The notes below the pieces were generated by a model, which saw only the letters and a program-made list of their open reading frames with translations, was not told where the DNA came from and ran no database searches. Shown here piece after piece: positions 1-11,296 of a DNA stretch of 64,000 nucleotides (positions are counted from its first letter, which is position 1; each line of letters opens with the position of its first letter). The position numbers and the translations under genes were made by a program. This DNA is from Kwoniella bestiolae CBS 10118 (lineage: Eukaryota > Basidiomycota > Tremellomycetes > Tremellales > Cryptococcaceae): contig NC_089242.1 of NCBI RefSeq assembly GCF_000512585.2, forward strand, positions 3,906,001-3,970,000. The letters run 5' to 3'.

Positions 1-429
1 CAACTCTATCACCTCGCAGCAGCTTATTTTACATATACAGGTACGACATCGCAGTCAGTCTATATTTATAAATACACGCTATACGAAACAATTGGGCTTG
101 ATCATCATCGTCAGTTGTTATCAGAATTACATCTCTTACTACGTCAAGTTAACGATACCACAACACGGGTAATTCATCAATCCATCAATTCGATTGGAAT
201 CATTTTCGCCTCTTCTCCCATTATCCTTTGTCTCTTGTTCACTCACCATCGCCACTCGCTCTCTGGAATCATTCAGATTCTATAGTATTGGACATTATAA
301 CACCTCCTTCCCTTCCTTTGTACTTTACTCTGTACTGTACTGTACCGTATCGTGTTGATACAAATATCCCCTCTCCCATCCTTACCGCCAAATCACCCTT
401 TGGCCCCGCCCCTAGCCATCATCAGCACG
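1..429. other. Upstream region of GH79 gene
   Basis: No supported gene. A TATA-like stretch lies near 63-73, followed by AT-rich and then pyrimidine-rich sequence running into the GH79 start codon at 430. This is consistent with a promoter and 5' leader. Confidence 0.5.
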
Positions 430-2760
430 ATGACCTACCTTACCCCCCTCATCCTCTCATTCCTCTCAACCATCTCCGCCCAATCCCTAACCCTCTACAC
501 AGGCGATAATACCGCTACAGCAACCTCGACAGCCTCCGCCCCAGATGGTACGTATACAGGTCTGGCAGCGTACGATCCCACCGTCCTTACTCCCCCCACA
601 CCCCCTTCCACACCAGTCACATCTTACACCCTCACCCTCCCCGCCAACGGACAGGCAGTGCTCGACTCGGGACTATCCCTCTCCATACCTCAGAAGGGGA
701 ACTTCCTAGGGTTCAGCGTGGAACTGTCGATCGCGAACAGTCTGATGGGATCGAGTTCGACAAATATGAAAGTCCCCTTTCTGAATTACATGGCGAACAT
801 CCAGAATAGAGCTGGAGTAGGACCTGTCATTAGAGTTGGGGGTAACTCCCAAGAAGGAAGTTCGATTTTCGTTGATGGGTTGGCAGATGGCGCGGTGTTG
901 GATAAGATCAAAGTTTCAGAGGGAGTTGTGAGTGATCGCTTTTTACGATATCGCCTCTCTATCTCTTGTCCTGCCTAGCCTTTCTTCCTCATCCATGTTT
1001 TAAGATGAGTTCCACTTACTGATATCCATCATTTCGTTTCGATTGATCCACTCACAGACCGACACTCCACTGATCAACTACTCCCTCGAGCTCTTTTACC
1101 TCATGTCCAACATAACCTCCCTCGTAGGCGCAGACTGGTACTTCGGTCTATCGTTCAACGAGTCCGCCGTAGATTCCCCAACGGGTAATGTCCCCATCGC
1201 TGCCAAGTGGGCTCAAGATATCTTGGGTGAACACCTGTTAGCTTTGAGCGTAGGGAACGAACCTGATTTGTGAGTGCACCCTTCACTCACTCTAATCAGT
1301 CATACCATTCGAATTATTTGTATGGCTTCTCGATCACATTGCTAACTTCGCTCGTTTCGCAGATACGTGGACCACAGCAAACGTCAACCAGGCTGGGGGG
1401 TATCAAACTACGTATCCGAATTCGACGCTATGACTCAATCCATTCTCGCCGATAACAACCTTATCGACACCAGCGCCTTCATCGGCCCTTCGACATGTTG
1501 TCAAGTCGTGGGATTCGAGTTGGACGATGTCCTCAATGCAGGATGGTTGACCGAGAATGTGGATAACCTCGCTGCTGTATCGGTGCAGCATTACCCCACG
1601 AACAACTGTAAGATCAACGGGAAAGTCATTGAACCTCAAGACATCTTTGCAGAGTTTTTGAACCATACTTCTGCTCAGGCGCAGGTGCAACCGTATCTTG
1701 GGAACTCGCAGACGGTTTTGGGCGCTCAGAAGGAGTTTATCATGCTTGAGACTAACTCGGCGTCTTGTGGTGGGTTCGCGGGGTTGAGTGATAGTTTTGG
1801 GGTTGCTTTGTGGTGAGTTGGTGTACAAATTGAACTCGATAAATTATAGACTGATCGTTTTGGTGATTTTAGGATGACCGATTACGCTCTTCAAATGGCT
1901 TGGGGTAATTTCACCACTGCGTTGATGCACGTTGGTGGACAGAACGTATACTACAACGTGAGTAATTGTACCTCCTATCCTTCAAACTTCTACGAGACAA
2001 TGGCTAATCAGTTATGCTCTACCGCACACAGCCATTCACCCCACCTCCATCAACCGAGTCATCCTCCAAACAATGGACGACCGGCTCCATCTACTACTCC
2101 ACCCTAGTCGTCGCAGAGGCATTCGGCAAGACCAACCAATCCAAGATTGTCGACATCTCCCCTTCGGCCGAACAAGATGCCAACAACATCTACCACCCAA
2201 TGTACGCAGTGTACGAGAACGACCAGCCCACACGTGTAGTCTTGTTCAACTATATCGACGATAACACCGGCGCGAACGATCTACAAACTACCATCAATGT
2301 TGGTACTGCCACCTCCAGCGTATCGGTACGGTATCTCAGAGCAGCGAGCGTATCTGAACAGTACAACATCACATGGGCGGGCCAGACGCTTGGTACTTCG
2401 TTTGCATCTGACGGTAGACTGTATGGAGAACAGAGCACAGTCACAATCCAATGTACGGATGGGAACTGTGTGATCCCCGTTTATGCCCCCTCGATCGCCC
2501 TGGTCTTCTTGACTGAGGAATCACTCAGCAATTCCTCCCCTGCGGCTGATGCCAAGACAGAGTATGAGACGAGTGTGGTTGGGACGGGTAGTGCTACAGT
2601 CGATAAACAGGCGCTGCAAACTTCAAATGGACAGGGTACGAAGGGAGGTGGCACTTCCAAGGGTTCTGCTAGCTCGGGTGCTGCCTTGCGAATCACTTCT
2701 TCGTCTATGATTGGAGTGATATTGGGATTAGGTGGTGTGGTGTTGAGTTTGGTATTGTAA
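430..2760 (+). CDS. Secreted GPI-anchored glycoside hydrolase family 79 (beta-glucuronidase type)
   Basis: Predicted to hydrolyse beta-glucuronide-type linkages at the cell surface or wall. Five exons join in frame: 430-927, 1058-1269, 1363-1812, 1873-1957, 2032-2760 (about 657 aa). The ATG at 430 opens a hydrophobic signal peptide (MTYLTPLILSFLSTISAQ). The likely acid/base Glu is residue ~234 in GNEPDL, and the likely nucleophile Glu is residue ~366 in IMLETNS; both fit the GH79/clan GH-A layout. The motif HVGGQNVYYN followed by PFTPP is typical of fungal GH79 members, and the last third matches the beta-sandwich C-terminal domain. The final ~70 residues are Ser/Gly/Thr-rich and end in a hydrophobic tail, indicating a GPI anchor. 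Exact substrate is unknown: 4-O-methylglucuronidase and heparanase-like enzymes share the fold. Confidence 0.88.
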
Positions 2761-3193
2761 AGTTGGACGAATAGAGAACTCCGGTTACGTCAAATCAAAG
2801 GAATTGTTGTTGTTTGACATCACATACATAGCATACTTTCATCATATCTCACATATACACGTCAAGTGCTACTACATTCTTTATATTGCACCTTGCATCT
2901 TGCTTTTCGGTACTTCGTTCTTTGTTCGATTTGGGACAATGTGTATATGGATAATTCATAGTTTCAACGTGGTATATGCATCATGTATCAAGGGGTTACA
3001 ACCAGTCTATGAGAGTAGCAAAGTCTTTTAAGCAGTACCGTTCCATGGTATCGATGTACTGTATGTAACAAAGTATCACACACACCTCCACTCGCACGTC
3101 CACCTATTTTATTCCCATCTCTCTTTCTCTTCTTTCTTTCCTTTCTCTTTCTGACCTTGATCATTCACTACTAACACATTCCCATCAGTTATA
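2761..3193. other. Intergenic, GH79 to SGT1
   Basis: No gene seen. It holds the 3' flank of the GH79 gene and, at 3105-3160, a strong CT-rich stretch just ahead of the SGT1 start, typical of fungal promoters and leaders. Confidence 0.5.
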
Positions 3194-4407
3194 ATGACAA
3201 GCAAAGGTCTCCCATCGTACGTATCTCTCTCCTCCCTCATGCGTCCACGACATCCAAGGCACAGCTGACAACACCAAATACAGACACGATTACTACCAAT
3301 CCCCCACGCATCTCACATTGAGCATCTACATTAAAGGCTATGCCGCTGAGGGTATCAAAGAGAATGTGAAAGTGGAATTTGAGCAACGTAAGGTATGTAT
3401 CGTACACTTGTCGTTATAGTTGGGCCTAGACATCAACAATTCATCATGACTGATTTTTAAAGTGACCTCACTCGTAGATCGCTATTCACCTTCCTTCCCT
3501 CTCTTCCAATGAGGTAGAAGGAAGGTCGATAATTTTCGAACCGCTCTACGATGCGGTGGATGAGCAGGGCAGCACGTATAGAGTGTTGAATACCAAGGTG
3601 AGTTATATCACCCCAACATATCATATGAGTAATGTACAAGAAGCAATATCGGAGTACGACTGTTGTGTCCTTCCTTCCAATATCGCAACTATGCTAACTC
3701 CCCTATCGGACAGATCGAGATCAAACTGGTCAAATCCAGCCCTATCAACTGGCCTACCCTCCTCTCCTCGTCCAATCCCAACCTTTCCTCTGTCCCTGGC
3801 CAAAACCAACTCCCACAGACCATCCCCGCTCAACCGTCCTCATCGAGTCAGCAGCCAACTCAACAAACCCCCAAACCAAAACCGGAACTCGAACCCGAAA
3901 CCAAGAAGAAGGGAAAGAAGAACTGGGATAAAGTGCTGGAAGATGAGTTGGAAGAAGATCAAGAGGAAAGTAAAGACCCCGTGCGTACGGTCTTTCATCC
4001 GTCACCAACAACAAAGAAACCATCTACTTTTCCTTCCCCACACCCCAAACCAAACCAAACCAAACCAAATCAGACCAGGCATCGCTAAATGATATTCCCC
4101 ACCCAACAGAACGCAGGAGGGGACGCCGCCCTCCAGAAATTCTTCTCTCAGATATACGGCAACGCCGACCCCGATACACGCCGAGCTATGATCAAGAGTT
4201 TCACGGAGAGTGGGGGAACGACGTTATCGACCGATTGGAGTAATATAGGGAAGGGTGAGTCAAGTCATCTCTATGTCTGTTGGTTCATCGGATTTGTACT
4301 TGGGGAATGGTCGAAGCTTGGTACATATGATTTCGATCGCTAATTCATGTATGATAGGTAAGACACCAGTATCGCCCCCGGATGGGATGGAGGAGCGTAA
4401 GATGTGA
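3194..4407 (+). CDS. SGT1: SGT1-like co-chaperone (CS + SGS domains, no TPR)
   Basis: SGT1 links Hsp90 to SCF ubiquitin ligases and kinetochore assembly. Six exons: 3194-3216, 3284-3392, 3478-3597, 3714-3980, 4110-4254, 4358-4407 (about 237 aa). The CS (p23-like) domain begins almost at the N terminus (HDYYQSPTHLTLSIYIKGY) and spans residues ~8-95. A low-complexity Pro/Gln linker follows, then the SGS region: KNWDKVLEDE, an acidic stretch, LQKFFSQIYGNADPDTRRAM, and a terminus ending in PPDGMEERKM. These are hallmarks of the family. Yeast and plant SGT1 carry an N-terminal TPR domain; none is encoded here, and the sequence upstream of 3194 shows no obvious TPR exon. Function as SGT1 is confident; TPR absence is read from sequence. 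Confidence 0.9.
4045..4069. repeat. CCAAA x5 tandem repeat in SGT1 intron 4
   Basis: Five perfect 5-bp CCAAA units inside the intron between the acidic-linker exon and the SGS exon of the SGT1 gene. Confidence 0.9.
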
Positions 4408-4759
4408 TTTGCGATATCTTCGAATGATGAGGAATCTACATTCTATAGGTTGTTCAACGAAATAGACAGCATCGACTTGGTATATATGGTAGTTGAACGG
4501 AAAATGTCATTTATCTTGTTGACAATGTGGACTTTATCCAATCTTCATACTCCACAAACACAATCGTAGTCTAGTAATGAAATTGTCTGATGGTAAGAGA
4601 CAAAAGAACATTACACCCATTATACTATGATACCTATAAAACGAAAACATTGATAGTACCTCAAAGAGGTAGAGGTAGATATACAACAATACTAATCCCC
4701 GTTTTGATCCAGCTGCAACTTTCCCTCCCCCTTTCTCAATCTACTCTCACCTATTACGG
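4408..4759. other. Convergent 3' intergenic region
   Basis: Lies between the 3' ends of the SGT1 gene and the oppositely oriented SUMO ligase gene. No gene seen; presumably both 3' UTRs. Confidence 0.5.
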
Positions 4760-7700
4760 CTATATCCTATCAATATCACCATTCAACACCCCCTCCCAGA
4801 AATTCTCCTCCATCGTATCCATGCCCAAGCCCAAATCAGACGATCTCTCAGCCTCAGTCCCATCCTCATCCTCATTATCCATCTCTCCATTCCGAGGCGC
4901 AGTGAACTTGTTGTAAATGGGTAATGGTAATTCCCGATTGGGCGATACCGATACCCCTCCCAGCTCCAACGATGCCTCGTCGGTATCTCCTCGACCGGGG
5001 CTCGACTTATTACCATGAGGATTAGATATATTGAGTAAAGGGGTGTTCGGACGACTTCGTTCGCCTTTGAAATTCGGATTGGGGATGGTAACTCTCAAAC
5101 TGGGTGATGAGGAGGAAGCTGAAGAGGGATCATTGGTCCTCGAGTGACCATGACCATTCAGGTTCGTATTTACTGCTTGAGGTCTAGGGGGCAGATTGGA
5201 TGATGGTCGAGGGGCGATAGATTGATGTATCGCTGAAGAAGGAGGCAAGGATCGAGGATCAGGTGGTAGGTGTCGATAAGGCGCAGAATAAGAGGAAAAC
5301 CCTCCAGGCCTACTACTGCTACTACTGCTCGAGTCATGGCGGGGATCGTTCGGACCTGCAAATCCACATATCAGGGGCATGTCCTCTATCATCTCTATAC
5401 ATGATGATGATCTTCTTGACCATTCAAAAGTCGTACAACGCACGTTCATCGTCAAACCATTGATTCCCTCTTGGTCTCTTCGACAACGATCCCGAACTAA
5501 TATTAGATCCATATCCTGAACCAGCACCAGCTCGAGGTCCAGCAGGAGGTATCTGACCATACCTCGGATTACTGGGAAGGGGATCCCTTTCCAACGGATT
5601 TATCCATGTACCTCCACCTCTAGCTGCACTTCCCTGTCCATTGGTGAATGATGGTACGTATCGTTCCGGAGCAGGAGCAGGTGTTGGTCCGCCGCTGGGG
5701 GGCCGAGCTGCCGATCCCCTAATCTCACTCTGAGAGTGAAGGGGAGGATTCGAATCGACGGCGTTTCGATTCGTGTATCCGGCGCCCGGACCTTGAAAAT
5801 ACGTCTGAGACGCAGGAGGAGGAGCTTCGTCCGTATCATCTTCTTCATCTTCAGAGTCCGACAATGTGAGATCGATAATGTCGTTGGCGGGTTGGATCGA
5901 TGATCTGGCGGAAGAAGCACCACCTGTTGCGGGTGTAGCGGGAGTAGCAGCGGGCGTGAAACGTGGTAATGCAGCAGTGGGAAGTGCCAGTGGACGAGAA
6001 CCTCCATTGACCGTGCGAGATAGGGGCTGTTCGTCATCTTCATCCTCGCTGTCGGATAGCAGTTCTACGATCTTTCGCTTGGAAATGGCGTTGTCTGATG
6101 TCGCACCGTTACCGTTAGACTGGGGGGAAGGTGCCATCTCAGGCTTCTTCTCTACCGGTGATGGTGCGGCAGTTCGATGTGATGCGAGCCAATCGGCTGA
6201 ACCATACTTGTTGTCTTCGGTATGCCAGTCACCACCAGGTTCCAGGATGACGTCGTCAACCGAATCTGGACAGGCATTGAGAATTGACAATACGTAGCTA
6301 TTGATAGGGTCAGCCTTGATTAAGTGGTAAATAGCTGAATAATTCTCACCCATCCACTATCAACTCTGGGAACTGTAGCTCCTTGCCACAATGTGGACAA
6401 TGCCATTGAGGATGCTGAGTGTTACTTTCAATCCACCATTGAGCATCGAAGCATTGTATGTGTGTGCACTTTGAAGATCGGACCGGCCTCGTCATACGCA
6501 TATATGCGAGCTAGCATTCGTTATGGATCAGCATTTGTGACTATATGAAACATGTGTATCCGATCGATAGGACTCACCGGATCCTTCAATGACATCACAG
6601 CAGTACCAACCACTATGTCGTCGTCCTCTTCCTGACGCCTCCGGACTGATACACATGTATACGATTAATGATGACCCTTTCGGTAACGACACATCCACTT
6701 ACACTCTGCCAGCGACGCTTCCACACTCGTCGGCACCAAACCTTTCAAGCGATTGATCAACGTCTCCTTCGTCGTCATCTCGGTAAATACGATTTGATAG
6801 AAGAATCTCTGAATTCAAGTTCCATCCATAAGTTTCGACAATCACAAGAGCAATGAGAATCCAGCTCACCTTCGCTACATCCTTCTTCTTCCCCACTGTC
6901 GGCCCAGTATGACCCATAGCTACCGTCGTCATCCTCCCCGGTACCCTCGATAGTCCATTGGGTGACTTCTCCAGATCAAATGGCGGGGCACTTCCAGCTT
7001 TTCCTCTCAGGCCTTTCTCCTTGAACGATAAGGGATAGCTATCCACCATTATATCAGGATTGGAGGGGTATTCGATCGGTATGGCTTTGTTGGTAGGTAC
7101 CGGCTGACCTGGTAGAGCTGGCATTCCAAGGGGTTTGTAGTGGTCGGAGGAAGTGCAGAAGAGACGTATGGCATATCGAGGATGTGAATTGGGATGATCC
7201 CTACGACGTCCAAAACGATCGTGAGCACCTCAAAAATTACGACATGTGGGAGTGACATTGACTTACCTCGTGTAGTTCAGCTTCTCGATCACATCGTTGG
7301 GTATGGAGAAATTCGTCTTTCTTTCTCTCCTCACATGCGAGTTCTCGTTGTGCGATATGTCTGGTAGCATCTCCATACTGGTCAGAGCTCGGATAGGTTT
7401 CCACATGGGATTGGGTTTCCAGTTTTGTAATGTAGGTGCTGGACCTGTTTGAACCTCATTAGCTAATTGAGCCTCTTAGTTTGGTTCCACAAAACCACGT
7501 ACGATTCTGCGTTTGCCAATTTGATCCACCTGCTCTGGATGGTCCAGCTTGATTGTATGATGAGGATGCATACCCATTGGTAGCAGGAGCGGCAGGACGA
7601 GAATAGGAGTCTATAGATGATTCATCGTCAGCTCACCTTTGCCTCTGCCCGATAGTGAATGAACCTACTGTGAGAGTGAGACGAGGAAGGCACACCACCG

Positions 7701-8217
7701 AACGTAGGAGCAGGAGCATAGGTAGATCTATACTGAGGAGTACCCCTCTGCTCGCATTGTAATCTAATTTGCCCATATGTCCTGAGATCATTCCCAGCTT
7801 TCAGTCTAGCAAAGGCATCTTGTATCCTATATCAAGACGTATCTCGTCAGCTTCGAATGGCAACGGCAACTGGTTCTTAGGAGATGGACATACCTCGAGA
7901 CGACATCTGCTTTCCTATCTGAGCTTCTGACGTAGCATTGCATCCTTGACTGAGCTTCGATGATGGAAGCGAACAGCTTGAGGACAGGGACAGTCTGTTT
8001 GGGTATATAGTCATTGACAAAGTACTGATAATGGTGGATCAATCAACGTCAGTTCAGTGGTTGCATATCCCATGAATGTGGGTTTATTTGTCATGCGTAC
8101 CAAGCCAGAGGAAGATGAGGTATTCGACTTGTTGATATAATGAGGTCTGCCAGAGGGATAACGTCTACTCACATGATAATCATCCCAATCCGTCTGGAGG
8201 ACAACCTGGCTTGCCAT
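4760..8217 (-). CDS. SUMO E3 ligase, Siz/PIAS type (SAP-like, PINIT, SP-RING, SIMs)
   Basis: Transfers SUMO from Ubc9 to nuclear substrates. Eleven exons read on the minus strand: 8217-8173, 8024-7894, 7826-7669, 7610-7503, 7444-7267, 7200-6870, 6808-6703, 6645-6578, 6510-6350, 6297-5444, 5355-4760 (about 911 aa). The N terminus carries a SAP-like DNA-binding motif ending in DRKADVVSRIQ. A PINIT-type region spans roughly residues 150-365. The SP-RING follows at ~390-420, with CTHIQC, then WHCPHCGKEL. Downstream are two classic SUMO-interaction motifs followed by acidic serines: KIVELLSDSEDED (~505) and DIIDLTLSDSEDEED (~570). The tail is disordered and Ser/Pro-rich. If the last intron (5443-5356) is retained, a stop at 5424 truncates the protein to about 719 aa. 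Family assignment is firm; substrate range unknown. Confidence 0.9.
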
Positions 8218-8721
8218 GGCGGCGATTCTTCTTCAGCTTCTTCTTCTTCGCTACCGCTCTTCTTTCTGACTGATCGTTGGGTTTATGATATGATGAGGAT
8301 TCATGCAGCTCCCCCGCTGGACGAGGTAGGTAGTGATATAACTAGAAGAGTAGATGGTAAATGGGGGAATATAAAGATGAACAAGTACAAGTATATGTTA
8401 TATTATTATATATGATCGTCGTCGACTAATCTTTTGCTTTTCATCACCATACGAGTATACATCGTCAACTTTGTGTGTGCAGCCGAAATTTGATCCCGTT
8501 GAAAACATTATAGGTCTAGTGGAGGAAGACCACCTAGTCTCTCATTCTCATCCTCACTCTCACTCTTATTCTCATATGCATGGATATCAGATCAGCATCC
8601 CAGTAAACGCAGCTCAAGAGGCATCTCAAGCATATATCGACTCGACCGTGAACACCCAAGCAAGGAAGAGCAACCCAATCCTCTGAACTGGAGAAGGATT
8701 CAACAACCCCGACGACTCAAA
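8218..8721. other. Divergent promoter region, SUMO ligase / NudC
   Basis: About 500 bp between two divergently transcribed start codons. It contains an AT-rich run near 8390-8415 and a CT/CTCATT-rich block at 8535-8580. An open frame exists at 8471-8686 but has no ATG, so no gene is called; this looks like shared promoter and leaders. Confidence 0.5.
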
Positions 8722-9677
8722 ATGTCCGAATTGACACCCAACAAACCTTACGATGATATGACCAAAGAGGAGCAGACTGCTCATGATGCAAAGGAGCGAG
8801 AGAGGGAGAAGGCAGAGCAGGCTGGTGAGCTAAGCTATGCATTCTTAGCGAAATGCAATGGGCTCACTATGTATATATGTTAGCTCTACCCTATCAGTGG
8901 ACACAGGATTTACAGACTGTGACGGTCAGTGTACCTTTACCGAAGGGTACGAAGGGGAAGGATGTGAATGTTGTGATGGGAAAGAAGAAGTTGAAGGTGA
9001 GCTGGATCAACAAAATCACAATCATAGTATATATCTGATATACCTGTGATTGCTTTAGGCCCAGTTGAAATCATCCAACGAACCAATACTGGAAGGAGAG
9101 TTGTTCAACGATATCATATCAGATGAATCATCATGGACGATAGGTCAGCTCATAATTCACAAATCGATTGTACAAGTGCTGAGCTGACATTGCCCACTCA
9201 GACGACGGTACACTCAACATCGAATTAGAGAAACTATCGTAAGCATCTTCCCACCACCCGCCTAACGCAAATCTCCAACTGACAGATCCGTCATTCCCGT
9301 TGTTGAAATACAGCGCCCACATCGCCTCACATCAATGGTGGCCACACGTCCTCACCCACCACCCCAAAATTGACACTACCAAGATCGTTCCCGAGAACTC
9401 CAAATTGGAAGACCTAGATGGGGAGACAAGGACGATGGTCGAGAAGATGATGTTTGATAACAGGCAGAAAGCGATGGGTAAACCCACTTCGGACGAGTTG
9501 AAGAAGATGGAGATGCTCGAGAAATTCAAGAAAGCTCATCCGGAGATGGACTTTAGTAACGTAAGTATACGATCCGACTTGACATCCTGCTCTGGACATG
9601 CCAGATGGAGCCAGGAGGGGATGATTTATATGACTTTACTGACATTTTGTCTTCTATCTTAGGCCAAGGTGTCATAG
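8722..9677 (+). CDS. nudC: Nuclear movement protein NudC
   Basis: CS-domain co-chaperone that supports dynein/LIS1-dependent nuclear migration. Six exons: 8722-8824, 8884-8996, 9059-9143, 9202-9238, 9314-9560, 9663-9677 (about 199 aa, close to the ~198 aa of Aspergillus NudC). A charged coiled N terminus (KEEQTAHDAKEREREKAEQ) leads into the CS domain: LPYQWTQDLQTVTVSVPLPK, then KDVNVVMGKKKLK. The conserved C terminus contains VPENSKLEDLDGETRTMVEK, then MMFDNRQKAMGKPTSDE, and ends HPEMDFSNAKVS, all diagnostic of NudC. The acceptor of exon 5 was chosen as 9313 because the alternative at ~9284 breaks frame. It sits divergently from the SUMO ligase and 4.3 kb from SGT1, another CS-domain protein. 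Confidence 0.93.
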
Positions 9678-10002
9678 TTTCTCATTTCCACACGCATATG
9701 CATATAGTTACGGTATGTAGATATATCAAATCCATTTGAGTCTCAAGTCACGAACACCTTTTGTCCGCGTCCTTTCAACTGAGCGAGGGGTAATTCAATT
9801 GTCATCCTTTCATGCGATCATCGACAATTCTAACTTTCATACGAGGTCGACTGAACATTTTCGACAGATTTACACATCAGAGCAGACTACCTGGTCTCAA
9901 ATTTCAATATTGGTCGTAAACAACGCTTTCGACAGCAAACCATCTATCAACTAAACGTTATCTCATCAAGCCCCCGCCGACTCCCTATTGTGCCAACGCA
10001 GA
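9678..10002. other. Intergenic, NudC to small membrane protein
   Basis: No supported gene. Presumed NudC 3' UTR and the promoter and leader of the next gene. Confidence 0.45.
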
Positions 10003-10470
10003 ATGACCATCTACCTCGAAAAAGCCCTCGTAGAATCCATAATCATAGTGATCCTCGCCCTCCTCTTCCTCATAATCTCATGCTCACCTACCACTCCATC
10101 CTCCTCCCAGCGCCAGCCCTCAGACCGTCCGAGGCGAGACGACAGACCGAAAGATAATAGGGACACGACCAAACCCGATGAAAAACCGAAACCGTCCGAT
10201 CCAGAGGATAAGAGGAAGAAAGAGGACGACGACGGGAAGAAGAAACCGTCCGATGCGAGTGCGGATAAACCGACCCCCCCCACTCCTGCTACCACCGATG
10301 AACCACCTACCACAGCAGATGAGAAACCATCTGATACGGATGCTGGCGCAAATACCCAGACGGACGCGGATACTCCCTCGACACTGAATTGGTCGGCTCA
10401 GATCACGGATGACTTGAGGTTGAATATCAGAAATTCGGATGGAGACTTTAGTGTGAGGTATCATGGATAG
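10003..10470 (+). CDS. Small single-pass acidic/Pro-rich membrane protein, unrecognised
   Basis: Intronless, 155 aa, ATG at 10003. Not a family I recognise. Residues ~10-30 form one strong hydrophobic helix (ESIIIVILALLFLIIS) without an obvious signal cleavage site, so it is likely a membrane anchor. A long disordered Lys/Asp/Pro/Thr-rich stalk with KPSD/KPTP/EKPSD-type repeats spans residues ~35-125. The final ~28 residues (LNWSAQITDDLRLNIRNSDG and on) regain normal composition and may be a small folded cap. The sequence suggests a type II or tail-exposed surface/organelle protein; no function is inferred. Confidence 0.6.
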   Translation: MTIYLEKALVESIIIVILALLFLIISCSPTTPSSSQRQPSDRPRRDDRPKDNRDTTKPDEKPKPSDPEDKRKKEDDDGKKKPSDASADKPTPPTPATTDEPPTTADEKPSDTDAGANTQTDADTPSTLNWSAQITDDLRLNIRNSDGDFSVRYHG

Positions 10471-10710
10471 AACGATTCGTTTTTCGATGACGAAGTCGTG
10501 CGTTGCAATGCACTGAAGTGCTAGACGAGTAATATGAGGTATATAGCGATTCCAGGATACGAACTGGGCGGGCAAGTCAAGCTGTGGCGATAGGAAGGTA
10601 CCGGCGGAGGGATATAAGTTGCATACAGAGCATAACATCAATTACAGAGCCCTGATTTAATTCGATAGGTATTCGCCAGCAATGTTAGATGATATTGCCA
10701 GTATGCCCCA

Positions 10711-11296
10711 TCATGGTGTTCCATGTGAATAATCTTTAGACATAGTAGCGAGCTCTTGAGTTTGAGACTCTCCCGGGAGGTCCGACACCTCACCCTGGGT
10801 TTGATGTCTAGCGATCGTTGCTCCGCGCATGGACAAATCATCTTGTGATTTCATGGTATTGTACTTATGAAGCAATTTTGCGCAACCAATGAACACGCTG
10901 CGAATGGCCTGAAAATTCTCTCTACTCAGTTCCTCGCCTGATCGTCTCATCACGGGATTCCCACGCTCAGTGCCGATGTAGAACCCGCCGCTGGGTACGC
11001 AGTGAGCGTCAGTCTATCCAGAAACTTCATTTGGCCAGTATCGCTCATGTCCATGAGGACCAGGCACTCACCTCGAAAAGATTTCCGCGGGATCACCTCC
11101 GGATGCACGATTCCATGCGTAATCTCGTTGGTTTTCGTATCCACTGTCAATAGGTATTCCAACCCTTCATCATCCCTCAGGAGTATACGGCGGATGGGAG
11201 TGTCTCTACATGCGTGGGAAAATCATCTGAGCGATTCGACAGCGGTATGGTAGTGAGATCATTTATAGTAGCTCACCGCTCTGAGGTTGCAGGCAT
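10711..11296 (-). CDS. Unrecognised protein with split reading frames (possible frameshift)
   Basis: ATG at 11296 with a first exon 11296-11277 (MPATSER) and GTGAGC donor, followed by an acceptor at 11206. The frame reads on with good protein character (IRRILLRDDEGLEYLLTV, then TKTNEITHGIVHPEVIPRKS) to a stop at 10950. Directly after, in another frame, sequence from ~10990 to the stop at 10711 also looks coding (GGFYIGTERGNPVMRRSGEE, then LSRENFQAIRSVFIGCAKLL). A well-formed intron (donor 11071, acceptor 10991, 81 nt) would join the second block to a third upstream frame if intron 1 used a weaker AAG acceptor. Either alternative splicing, a frameshift, or an annotation artefact. No family recognised. 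Confidence 0.4.

Noticed and set aside
1403..1828. 141-codon minus-strand frame inside GH79 exon 3
   Set aside because: It is fully overlapped by a conserved GH79 exon on the plus strand, and its composition is a shadow of that exon.
8471..8686. 71-codon frame upstream of NudC with His/Ser-rich segment
   Set aside because: No ATG in frame; the Ser/His run comes from a CTCATT-rich leader. It sits in the divergent promoter.
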